Source of the DNA: JBKPCD01 sp046727175
GTDB lineage: Bacteria; Acidobacteriota; Vicinamibacteria; Vicinamibacterales; 2-12-FULL-66-21
NCBI GenBank assembly: GCA_046727175.1
Contig: JBKPCD010000120.1
Location: forward strand, 9,799-73,798
Length of the DNA stretch: 64,000 bases
Direction: 5' to 3'
The first letter of the stretch is position 1, and every line of letters starts with the position of its first letter. Under the pieces are notes generated by a model, which searched no databases, was not told where the DNA came from, and saw only the letters and a program-made list of their open reading frames with translations. Below are positions 22,650 through 30,503 of this stretch, in pieces. A program made the position numbers and the translations under genes.

Positions 22650-25391
22650 CTACTCACACCGCAACGCGACGATCGGCTCCACACGCGTGGCGCGTCGCGC
22701 CGGAACGTAGCACGCAGCAAGCGCGACCAGGACCAGCAAACCTGCAACTGCGCCAAACGTCACAGGATCGCGCGGGCTCACTTCGAACAGCAGGCTCGAC
22801 ATCAGACGGGTCAAGACGAGCGCCACAGGCGCGCCGATCGCGATGCCAAGGACCGCGAGCGTCATTCCCTGACCCAGCACCATGCGCAGCACGTCGCCAC
22901 GCGCGGCGCCAAGCGCCATCCGCACCCCGATCTCCTGCGTTCGATTCGAAACGGACGTCGCCAGCACGCCGCCGATGCCGAGCGACGCAAGGAGCAGCGC
23001 CGACACCGCGAAGCTTCCGAGCATCACCGTGTTGAAACGCTGCGGACTGGCCGATTCGCTGACGACTGCCTCCATCGTCCTCACTGCGGCTATTGGCAGC
23101 GACGAATCGAGGTCCCGCACACGCGCGCGCAGCGCAGCAGAAAGCAGCGACGGTTCACCCGCTGTCCGGACGATCAGCTTCATCGACCGCCATGCTCCAG
23201 GAATAAGCTCGGTGCTCACGGCGTCGGCGATCACCTGCTCCCACGGCTGGTATGTCTGAGGGACTGTTTCGGTGTTCAGCGGTCCCTGCTTCACGTCATC
23301 GACGATTCCGACGATACGCATCCAGGGTCCGTGCGTCTTGGCGCCGCCCCAGGCGACGCGCTGGCCGATGGGATCGCCATCGAGCCAGTAGCGCCTGGCC
23401 ATCGTGTTGTTGATGACCACAACACGCTCCGACTGCAGGACGTCCTGAGTTGAAAGGAAGCGGCCGCGAACCAGGCGAATGCCGAGTGTTTCGAAGTAGC
23501 GTCCGATGACCCACTCGTGCGCGACGACATGCGGGAGCTGGGCTGTCGCGGGTATTTGCGCTTCGATCGTGAACGACCGGCGTTCGCGGACCGACAGCGG
23601 CAGATCGGTCGCCGCGGCGGCGCTCGTGACGCCCGGAAGGCGTCCGACGTCGTCGAGCAGTCGTCCATAAAACGTGCGGATGTCCTTTCCCGTCGCGTAC
23701 GCGTTGGCAGGCAAGCTGGTCGCGAGCGTGACGACATGTTCGGGTGCGAAACCCGGGCTGACGGCCATCATCCGCGCGAAGCTGCGGAACAGCAGACCGC
23801 CGGCCACGAGCATGACCACCGCCAACGCAAATTGGACCGTGACCAGAGTGCCAAAGGCACGCCGCTGTCGAACGCCAGCGATTCCGCCCCGTCCGCCGTC
23901 CTTGAGTGACTCGCCAGACGATTTCCGCGACGCTTCGAGCGCGGGTAGCACACCGCAGAGAAGAGCCGTCAGCATCGATACGCCAATCGTGAACGCGAGC
24001 ACGCGCCAGTCGACCGTGACCTCCTCCAAGCGCGGAATCGTTGGGGGCGCGATTCGAACGATCGCGCCGGTGCTCCACAGCGCGAGCACGACGCCAAGTG
24101 CGCCACCGCAGGCGGCAAGGAGCCCGACCTCGACGAGCACCTGGCGCGCGAGCCGGCCCCGGCTAGCTCCAAGCGCCGCTCTCACCGCCATCTCACGCTC
24201 CCGTGCCGCTGCGCGCGTCAGGAGCAGATTGGCGAGATCGGCGCACGCGATCAGCAGCACCGTCGCCACGGCCGCGAGCATCACGTAGAGAAAGGTCTTC
24301 ACGCGTCCGACCGTCTCGTCGCGAAGCGGGACCGCCAACGCCGCGAGATCAAATCCCATTTCCCGAAGCTGCGACGGGTAGATTTCGCGAACGAGCTGTT
24401 CGGCAATCGATCGGGCTTCGGCGCTGGCTTCGGCAACCGAGGCTCCAGGAGCAAGCCGTCCCACGACGGTGTTGTTGTACATGCTGCCGAAGCCGGTCAG
24501 CTCCTGATCGCTGAAGCTGATGGGGACGAAGACGTCGGCGGGAACGTTGTTGAGCAGCGTTCCTCTGTTCGGAAACACGAACGAGCGCGGCATGACGCCG
24601 ATGACGGTGTACGGTTTCCGCTCCAGGAGAATGGCGCGGCCGACGATTGAAGGATCGGCACCGAACTTGCGCCGCCACAAGCCATCGTTGACGAGCGCTA
24701 CCGGTATTCGTCCCTCGTCTTCCTGTCGCGTGAACGATCGTCCGAGTTGCGGTTCGACCCCGAGAACCTTGAAAAGTTCCGCTGAGACTCGCGCGCCGGT
24801 GACTCGTTCCGGCTGATCGATCCCCGACAGCTCGTAGTCGCGGTTGCCGAATGCCGCGATCGCGCTCAACCTCGTCACCCGCTGCTCGAAAGCCCTGAAG
24901 TCTGGCGCAGAGAATCCGATCGGGCCCGAGCGTCCGATCGATTCGTAGAGGATTGCCAGGCGATCGGGATCCGAGTAGGGCATGGCGCGAAGCAGCACGC
25001 CGTTCACGACGCTGAAGATCGCCGTCAAGGCACCGATCGCGAGCGCGAGCGTGAGAATGACCATCGCGCTGAACACCGGCGCGCGGCGGATCGCCCTGGC
25101 GCCGTATCGAACGTCCTGCCACAGGATTCTCATCGTCGGATCTCCTTGCGAATTCGGCTGCGCCTGCGCCGAGATCCGTTGCCGCCGGCGCCTGTCGATC
25201 CGCAACAGCACGGCGGCGCGGACGGTATCCGCGGTGACCATCATCCAGACGTAGGGAAGACCTTTCCATCCGAGTCGGTCGCGCTCGCGGCTCAGACACG
25301 CGAGGAACGCGTCTTCGAGCTCGGGTTCGCGCGCGTCGGCCGGCAGCAGACCAGAGAGGAGGCGATAGATGCGGACCGATCGGTCGGACAT
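22650..25391 (-). CDS. ADOP-type permease with N-terminal permease-prefix domain
   Basis: A 913-residue permease. Residues 1-85 form a cytoplasmic helical prefix (PADAREPELEDAFLACLSRE) of the kind found in PadR-linked ADOPs. The usual core then begins at MRILWQDVRYGARAIRRAPV, with TM1 around 105-130 (ILTLALAIGALTAIFSVVNG). The first FtsX unit contains AAVATVLLIACADLANLLLT and REREMAVRAALGASRGRLAR, and the protein ends ARRATRVEPIVALRCE. The periplasmic cores lie between these. It begins 12 bp after the PadR stop, so the two are almost certainly one operon and PadR probably represses it. No ATPase gene is near. Confidence 0.92.
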   Translation of the reverse strand: MSDRSVRIYRLLSGLLPADAREPELEDAFLACLSRERDRLGWKGLPYVWMMVTADTVRAAVLLRIDRRRRQRISAQAQPNSQGDPTMRILWQDVRYGARAIRRAPVFSAMVILTLALAIGALTAIFSVVNGVLLRAMPYSDPDRLAILYESIGRSGPIGFSAPDFRAFEQRVTRLSAIAAFGNRDYELSGIDQPERVTGARVSAELFKVLGVEPQLGRSFTRQEDEGRIPVALVNDGLWRRKFGADPSIVGRAILLERKPYTVIGVMPRSFVFPNRGTLLNNVPADVFVPISFSDQELTGFGSMYNNTVVGRLAPGASVAEASAEARSIAEQLVREIYPSQLREMGFDLAALAVPLRDETVGRVKTFLYVMLAAVATVLLIACADLANLLLTRAAAREREMAVRAALGASRGRLARQVLVEVGLLAACGGALGVVLALWSTGAIVRIAPPTIPRLEEVTVDWRVLAFTIGVSMLTALLCGVLPALEASRKSSGESLKDGGRGGIAGVRQRRAFGTLVTVQFALAVVMLVAGGLLFRSFARMMAVSPGFAPEHVVTLATSLPANAYATGKDIRTFYGRLLDDVGRLPGVTSAAAATDLPLSVRERRSFTIEAQIPATAQLPHVVAHEWVIGRYFETLGIRLVRGRFLSTQDVLQSERVVVINNTMARRYWLDGDPIGQRVAWGGAKTHGPWMRIVGIVDDVKQGPLNTETVPQTYQPWEQVIADAVSTELIPGAWRSMKLIVRTAGEPSLLSAALRARVRDLDSSLPIAAVRTMEAVVSESASPQRFNTVMLGSFAVSALLLASLGIGGVLATSVSNRTQEIGVRMALGAARGDVLRMVLGQGMTLAVLGIAIGAPVALVLTRLMSSLLFEVSPRDPVTFGAVAGLLVLVALAACYVPARRATRVEPIVALRCE

Positions 25392-25403
25392 GTGTCTACG
25401 CCT

Positions 25404-25832
25404 TCAGCAGCCTGGGCCCCCGCCGCGCGTATTATGCGCGACGGGGTGGAGCAGCCGGGGCCCCCCCGGCGCGTCTTGTGCGCGGTGGGGTGGAAGCAGC
25501 TTTTTCTGACGCGCGGCGGCAACGAATCCGGCGAGCCGGCGCGCCTCGGCTCCGCACGCGCGGCGCCCGAGCGCGGTGATCCTGTAGTAGCGTGGCCGGC
25601 CGCCGCCCGCCTCGGCGTTGCGTGGCGCCCGAATCTCGGTCACCAGTCCTTCGTCGGCAAGCCGACCCAGGTTGCGATACAACATCGCGGGCCAGAGCCG
25701 CATGCGTCCGCTCGTGCGCTCGAGGACTTCGTTCATGATTCCGAGTCCGTGCAGATCGCGATCGGCAAGCGCAAGGAGAATCTGGAACCAGTGCGGCGGC
25801 AGCGCGACGTCGACGTCTCGTACAGGTGTCAT
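25404..25832 (-). CDS. PadR-family transcriptional regulator
   Basis: A 142-residue regulator with the PadR winged helix at about 12-90. FQILLALADRDLHGLGIMNE is followed by MRLWPAMLYRNLGRLADEGL (recognition helix) and GGGRPRYYRITALGRRA (wing). It is expected to bind an operator overlapping its own promoter and control the downstream ADOP. The C-terminal 30 residues (PPHRAQDAPGGPRLLHP onward) are translated from twin GC-rich repeat units at 25410-25495, so the native protein probably ended near residue 112. An AT-rich patch just upstream is a candidate operator. Confidence 0.88.
   Translation of the reverse strand: MTPVRDVDVALPPHWFQILLALADRDLHGLGIMNEVLERTSGRMRLWPAMLYRNLGRLADEGLVTEIRAPRNAEAGGGRPRYYRITALGRRACGAEARRLAGFVAAARQKKLLPPHRAQDAPGGPRLLHPVAHNTRGGGPGC
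25410..25495. repeat. Twin GC-rich repeat units (core module of the leader element)
   Basis: Two tandem units of about 43 bp, each with a G/C block, a short GCGCG palindrome (cgcgcgtattatgcgcg; gcgcgtcttgtgcgc) and ggggtgga. They resemble the central ccccaccgcgc/gcgcggcgggg module of the leader elements but lack the terminal CCCCCGG hairpin. Confidence 0.5.
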
Positions 25833-25870
25833 GAATATCTCTGAGAGTATATACCACGAGATACAAACGT
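25833..25870 (-). promoter_or_regulatory. Candidate PadR operator/promoter
   Basis: This AT-rich patch in otherwise GC-rich DNA contains gtatatac and, on the minus strand, tatactctcagagatat with the odd-centred palindrome CTCT-C-AGAG. It lies directly before the PadR ATG. PadR proteins commonly autoregulate through such dyads; the assignment is an inference. Confidence 0.4.
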
Positions 25871-25894
25871 ACTGGTAGGCTGCTGAAAAATCGC

Positions 25895-26075
25895 GCGGTG
25901 GCTCGGTAGCTCGGTAGCTCGGTGGCTCGGTAGTTCGGTGGCTCGGAGTGCGGTAGCCCGGTTCCGCGGAGACATTCGTCGTGTTGTGGGGCGCGGTCTT
26001 CAGACCGCGCCGGAGCGGGGTCGAACAGGCCGCTGAAGGAGACGGCCTGATGCTAAATCAAGACCCCGCTCTAGA
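25895..26075. repeat. 8-nt tandem (GCTCGGTA) followed by nested REP-like palindromes
   Basis: The part at 25895-25957 repeats gctcggta/gctcggtg about seven times. Then GCGCGGTCTTCAGACCGCGC (25991-26010) is followed by an outer pair agcggggtc / gaccccgct enclosing the hairpin aggccg...cggcct. A fragment of the inner hairpin (agagacggcctgatg) recurs near 58900. No other signal was seen in the 286-bp gap before the PAP2 gene. Confidence 0.65.
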
Positions 26076-26118
26076 CGGTACGTTGAGCTTCTGCGCACGG
26101 TTCTTACGCATTACAGAT

Positions 26119-26898
26119 ATGCGCCTCTGGGAAGCGTCGTCGCTCGTCTTCTTCGGCTACATCATCGCCATTGCGCTTGCTTCGCGTCGTCTGACGTCTC
26201 GTCGCCGGCTCATCGTGTTCGGCGGCGCCGCGATCGGTGCGGCACTCGTCGGCGCCAGCGCCGTGTGGCCATTGCCGAAGCTGCTGACGGAATGGCTGCT
26301 TCCCCCGGCGGCGCTGCTCATCGCGTACTGGACGAGCGGGCTGCTGTTCGTCGCGCCTGATCCGACGGCCGAGGCGGCGCTGGTGAAGATTGATAGCTCG
26401 CTGCGTGTTCGTGAGCTCGCGAAGCGCCTGCCGAACTGGCTGACCGAGGTGCTCGAATTTGCGTATGCAGCCGTCTACCCGGCCATCCCGGTAGCGCTCA
26501 TTCTCTATTTGGTCTACACCGCGGCGCCGGACGCGTCGCAGTTCTGGGCCGTGGTCCTGGTGACTGATTTCATCTGCTTTGCCGTGCTGCCCTGGGTTCA
26601 GACACGCGCGCCGAGAAACCTGGAACCGCAGCCACCATGGCGCGCGCGATTCCGCCGCGTCAACCTGATGCTCGTCGGGTCCGCCAGTACTGGCGTGAAC
26701 ACGTTTCCCAGCGGTCACGCCGCCGAGGCGCTCGCGGCGGCGCTCCTTCTGTCCCACGCCCCCTTGCCGGTGTTTCTGTGCATGCTGGTCGTTGCGCTGG
26801 TGATCTCGGCAGGCGCCGTGCTCGGGAGATATCATTACGCCGCTGATGCAATCGCCGGGTGGGGTGTGGCGGCCGTCGTCTGGGGGCTGATCTGCTGA
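26119..26898 (+). CDS. PAP2-superfamily membrane phosphatase
   Basis: The 259-residue protein has five or six hydrophobic helices (first at about 5-22, FFGYIIAIALASR). The PAP2 motifs are NTFPSGHAAEALAAAL (PSGH) and GRYHYAADAIAG, the C3-type motif with catalytic His and Asp. The KxxxxxxRP motif C1 is not clear, though PWVQTRAPRNLEP precedes the PSGH motif at the expected place. Probable role: dephosphorylation of a lipid phosphate such as undecaprenyl-PP or phosphatidate at the membrane. ATG 26119 is chosen because the upstream open frame is translated repeat. Confidence 0.8.
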   Translation: MRLWEASSLVFFGYIIAIALASRRLTSRRRLIVFGGAAIGAALVGASAVWPLPKLLTEWLLPPAALLIAYWTSGLLFVAPDPTAEAALVKIDSSLRVRELAKRLPNWLTEVLEFAYAAVYPAIPVALILYLVYTAAPDASQFWAVVLVTDFICFAVLPWVQTRAPRNLEPQPPWRARFRRVNLMLVGSASTGVNTFPSGHAAEALAAALLLSHAPLPVFLCMLVVALVISAGAVLGRYHYAADAIAGWGVAAVVWGLIC

Positions 26899-26904
26899 CC
26901 GAAA

Positions 26905-27021
26905 CGGGGTCAGACGCCGGATAATGGGGTCAGACGCCGGACGACCAAGGCACACTCCGCCGGAACGCGGTCAGACCCTGATGTGGGTTTACCCACTGCG
27001 CGAAATGGGGTCAGACCCCGA
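26905..27021 (+). repeat. GGGGTCAGAC repeat cluster
   Basis: Four units: cggggtcagacgccgg at 26905, tggggtcagacgccgg at 26925, gcggtcagaccctg near 26967 and tggggtcagaccccg near 27006. The last is a perfect GGGGTC-A-GACCCC palindrome. It fills the gap between the PAP2 and methyltransferase genes. Confidence 0.7.
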
Positions 27022-27050
27022 TGTACTTTCACACCGTCTGGCGAACGACG

Positions 27051-27863
27051 ATGGCAGCAGAATCGGAGACGTACATCATCCGTGGCGGGATCGAAGGCAG
27101 GGAGCGCCTCCGGCTTCTGGCGCGCGTTCTGCGGCCGACGACCCTCGACCTGTTCCAGCGCGTCGGGGTCCGTCCGGGAATGTCTTGCCTCGACGTCGGG
27201 TGTCGGGGCGGCGATGTGTGCGCCGACCTCGCACGGCTGGTCGGTCCCACCGGCAGGGTCGTCGGCGTCGACATCGACGGAATCAAGGTGGATCTCGCTC
27301 GCCGGGAAGCTGCGGCTCAGGGCATCTCGAACGTCGAGTTCAGAGTCGCCGACGTCACGACGGCGGATATCGGCGAGCAGTTCGATTTCGTGTTCGTCCG
27401 GTTCGTGCTCACGCACCTGCGTGCACCGGCCGGGGGACTCGCGAGCATACGTCACGCGATCCGGCCAGGTGGCATCGTGACTGTCGTCGACATCGATTTT
27501 CGCGGACACTTCTGTCATCCGGATAACCGCGCCTTCTCCCGGTACGTCGAGTGGTACACGGAAACCGGAATCCGTCGCGGTGCCGATCCGAACATCGGCC
27601 CGCGGCTCCCGAGTCTCCTGATTGAGACTGGGTTCCAGGGCGTCCGCATGAACGTGGTGCAGCTGGCGGACCTGGACGGCGAGGTGAAACTGGTCGCGCC
27701 GGTCACGATGCAGAATATCGCGGACAACGTCGTTGGTGCAGGTCTCGCGACGGCGGCCGAGGTCGACGCCGTTGTCGCGGAGCTGTTCGAGTTCGCGCGT
27801 ACGCCGAACACGATCGTCTCCACGCCGCGGCTCGTCGAGACCTGGGGAACAGCGCCGCAGTAA
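27051..27863 (+). CDS. Class I SAM-dependent methyltransferase
   Basis: A 270-residue product with a Rossmann methyltransferase fold. Motif I is CLDVGCRGGDVCADLA, motif II VVGVDIDGIKVDLARR, then VEFRVADVTTADIGEQFDFV (motif III/IV) and RPGGIVTVVDIDF. After the core, residues about 160-260 form an alpha-helical cap with AFSRYVEWYTETGIRRGADP. The pattern resembles UbiE/Mycolic-type small-molecule methyltransferases, but substrate cannot be assigned. ATG 27051 is preferred; the upstream ATG at 27021 is part of the GGGGTCAGAC repeat and gives an unrelated extension (MYFHTVWRTT). Confidence 0.82.
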   Translation: MAAESETYIIRGGIEGRERLRLLARVLRPTTLDLFQRVGVRPGMSCLDVGCRGGDVCADLARLVGPTGRVVGVDIDGIKVDLARREAAAQGISNVEFRVADVTTADIGEQFDFVFVRFVLTHLRAPAGGLASIRHAIRPGGIVTVVDIDFRGHFCHPDNRAFSRYVEWYTETGIRRGADPNIGPRLPSLLIETGFQGVRMNVVQLADLDGEVKLVAPVTMQNIADNVVGAGLATAAEVDAVVAELFEFARTPNTIVSTPRLVETWGTAPQ

Positions 27864-27989
27864 TATAGGCGACCTCACTCGCGTAGCTCGGTCGCTTCGA
27901 AGAGCGCAACGCGGAGTATGCCCCCAAGCTTTGGGCGGACGGTGAAGGCGACAACGTCGCAATAACGTGTTCAAGGTTCAAGGTCGAGC

Positions 27990-30425
27990 CTATTCGCGTA
28001 ACGCTTGGACCGGATCTACGCGCATGGCGCGGCGCGCGGGGATGGCCGACGCAGCCACGGCGGTCGCGACGAGGATCATGGCGACCGCGGCGAGGGTGAA
28101 CGGATCGGTCGGGCTGATCTCGTAGAGCATCGACTGGAAGCCTCGCATCACGATCGCGGCTGCCCCGAGACCGAGGGTGAGACCAATCACGGTCTGGAGG
28201 AGGCCTTCTTTCAGGACGGCTCGCATCAGCTCCGAGGGTGTTGCACCGAGCGTCATGCGGAGGCCGATCTCGGATGAGCGCAGCGCAACCAGATGAGCCA
28301 TGACACCGTAGATGCCCGCTGCCGCGAGCACGAGCGCCAGCCCGCCGAAGATCGCCAGCAGCAGCATCGCCGCTCGATGTGGCACGACCGATCGAGCTGC
28401 CACCTCCGTCATCGGTCGCACGTTCGAGAGCGGAAGGTTCGGGTCGAAGCTTCGAAGCTGCTCGCGAACGGCGCCCGCCAGCGCCGAAGGATTCCCCTGG
28501 GTCGAAACCACGAAGGTCATCGCTTGCGCGGGGAACTGCGCGAGTGGCACGTACATCTCGGGATTGACGGGCAGGCCGAGGCCCCAGTGCCGCACGTCGC
28601 GAATCACGCCGACTATTTCGCGGGCGTCACGTGTCCCCGTAAAGGTGACCCGTCGCCCAATCGGAGACTGACCGGGCCAATAGCTTCGGGCCATCGTCTC
28701 GTTGACGATCGCGACAGGTGGTGCTCCCGCGCGATCGACGTCGGTGAAAAAACGTCCTGATGCGAGTCGGATACTCATCGCGCGGAAATATGGCGGCGTC
28801 ACGGACCGGGGATGCGCGCGTGTCGGGGAATCGGATGACTCGCGTCCTTCGACGATGATGCCGCGGCGGCTGTCCTGACCCGAGAGCGGCAAATGGCTCG
28901 TCACTCCGGCGGCGCGGACGCCGGGGATCGCCGCGAGCCTCTGTTCGATCTGTTCGCTCGCCACGGCGAGACGCTCTTCGCCACGGTAACGTGAATCAGG
29001 CAGCACGACCATCGACGTCAGAACGCCGTCGGCGTTGAACCCCGGTTCGGCGCGGAGCAGCGACTGGAAGCTTCGCACCGTGAGGCCGGCTCCGACGAGA
29101 AGAAGTGACGCCAGCGCGATCTCCGAGACCACGAGCATCAACCGAAGCCGACGCCGGCCAACGCCCGTCGTCCGAGCGCCATCCCTCAACGCTGCGTTGA
29201 CGTCCTGACCAGCGAGATGCCACGCCGGCAGAAGGCCGAATACCAGGCCAGTTGCGAGCGACAGCGCGAACGTGAAGAGCAACACACGCCAGTCGAGGCC
29301 GAGGTGTGTCACGCCGGCGACCTGCCCGGCGCCTGGTGCGATCTGACGCAGCGTGCCGATCCCCCACCACGCGACGATCAGCCCGGTGATTCCGCCGGTG
29401 AGGCCCAGCACCAGGCTCTCCGTGAGCGTCTGAGCGATGAGGCGTGCGCGCCCCGCTCCAAGCGCCGCCCGCACCGCCATTTCCCGCCGTCGTCCGGCGG
29501 CGCGCGCGAGGAGCAGGTTCGCGACGTTCACGCAGGCGATGAGCAGCACGAATGCGACCGATCCGAGGAGGAGAAGCAAGCCGTTGCGAAGGCCGCGATC
29601 CTGGGCCGAGCTTCTTTGTCTCGGCCCGGTGATCTGGTCGCTCAATGAGGTGACCCAGCTGCCGTGACGCGCGTTCGTGTCCGGGTACCGTTGCGAGAGC
29701 ACAGCGCCGACGCGATCCATTTCCGTGCGCGCCTGTTTCACCGTGACACCCGGTTTCATCCGTGCGTAGACAAAGAAATTGTGGACCGCACGACTGAGCG
29801 GTTCGGCGGTTCCCTCGAATGCCAGCGGCGCCCAGACTTCGATCGTGGGATCGGGAAACTCGAACGACGTCGGCACGACTCCGATGACCTCGTGCGGGAC
29901 TCCGTTGAAGAGAAGCTTGCGTCCGACGATCGCAGCGTCCGATCCGAAGCGTCGTTGCCACAGACCGTGGCCAAGGATCACCACGCGATGACGTCCAACG
30001 GTTCCTTCTTCCGTGCCGAACGTCCGTCCAAGAAACGGTCGAACCTTGAACACGTCGAAGAACGCGGGAGAGACCGCGCCGGCGGGCAGGCGCACCGGCT
30101 CACCGACGCCGGTGAGATCCACGCTCGACGGTGCGAACGCCGCCATCGACTCGAAGACGGTGTTCATCTTCGCCCAGTCGACGAAATCCGCTGGTGCCAC
30201 GACGTTGTCGAGCACGCCTTCCGCCTGACGCTTCTCCCACACCATGACGACCCGATCGGGATCCTCGTATGGGAGCGGGCGAAGCAGGATGGCATCGACG
30301 GCCGAGAACATCGCCGTATTCGCCCCGATTCCCAGCGCGAGCGTGATCACCGCGACGATGCTGACGCCCGGCTGCCGGACGAGCAGCCGGATCGCATGTT
30401 TGATGTCGTGCTTCAACGCGTGCAT
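27990..30425 (-). CDS. ADOP-type permease (MacB/FtsX-like)
   Basis: The 811-residue permease starts MHALKHDIKHAIRLLVRQPG with TM1 at about 22-46 (AVITLALGIGANTAMFSAVD). The first FtsX unit is around 270-390 (LLLLGSVAFVLLIACVNVAN, RREMAVRAALGAGRARLIAQ). The second starts near 680 (VLAAAGIYGVMAHLVALRSS). It ends ARRAMRVDPVQALRE. The ATG at 30425 has GGAGGG seven nucleotides upstream. It begins 78 bp after the stop of the kinase-propeller gene on the same strand, so the two may be co-transcribed and the kinase could phosphorylate cytoplasmic loops of the permease; that link is an inference. Confidence 0.92.
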   Translation of the reverse strand: MHALKHDIKHAIRLLVRQPGVSIVAVITLALGIGANTAMFSAVDAILLRPLPYEDPDRVVMVWEKRQAEGVLDNVVAPADFVDWAKMNTVFESMAAFAPSSVDLTGVGEPVRLPAGAVSPAFFDVFKVRPFLGRTFGTEEGTVGRHRVVILGHGLWQRRFGSDAAIVGRKLLFNGVPHEVIGVVPTSFEFPDPTIEVWAPLAFEGTAEPLSRAVHNFFVYARMKPGVTVKQARTEMDRVGAVLSQRYPDTNARHGSWVTSLSDQITGPRQRSSAQDRGLRNGLLLLLGSVAFVLLIACVNVANLLLARAAGRRREMAVRAALGAGRARLIAQTLTESLVLGLTGGITGLIVAWWGIGTLRQIAPGAGQVAGVTHLGLDWRVLLFTFALSLATGLVFGLLPAWHLAGQDVNAALRDGARTTGVGRRRLRLMLVVSEIALASLLLVGAGLTVRSFQSLLRAEPGFNADGVLTSMVVLPDSRYRGEERLAVASEQIEQRLAAIPGVRAAGVTSHLPLSGQDSRRGIIVEGRESSDSPTRAHPRSVTPPYFRAMSIRLASGRFFTDVDRAGAPPVAIVNETMARSYWPGQSPIGRRVTFTGTRDAREIVGVIRDVRHWGLGLPVNPEMYVPLAQFPAQAMTFVVSTQGNPSALAGAVREQLRSFDPNLPLSNVRPMTEVAARSVVPHRAAMLLLAIFGGLALVLAAAGIYGVMAHLVALRSSEIGLRMTLGATPSELMRAVLKEGLLQTVIGLTLGLGAAAIVMRGFQSMLYEISPTDPFTLAAVAMILVATAVAASAIPARRAMRVDPVQALRE

Positions 30426-30503
30426 CTTCCACCCTCCATCCGGTCTGGCTGACCCCCTTCGCCACGGCGACGGCGGTCCCCGTGAGACTCTCAGCTCGAT
30501 CCG

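Noticed and set aside
26119..26898. Start of the PAP2 gene at 25981
   Set aside because: The extra 46 residues are a translation of the REP palindrome and 8-nt repeats; the hydrophobic protein begins at 26119.
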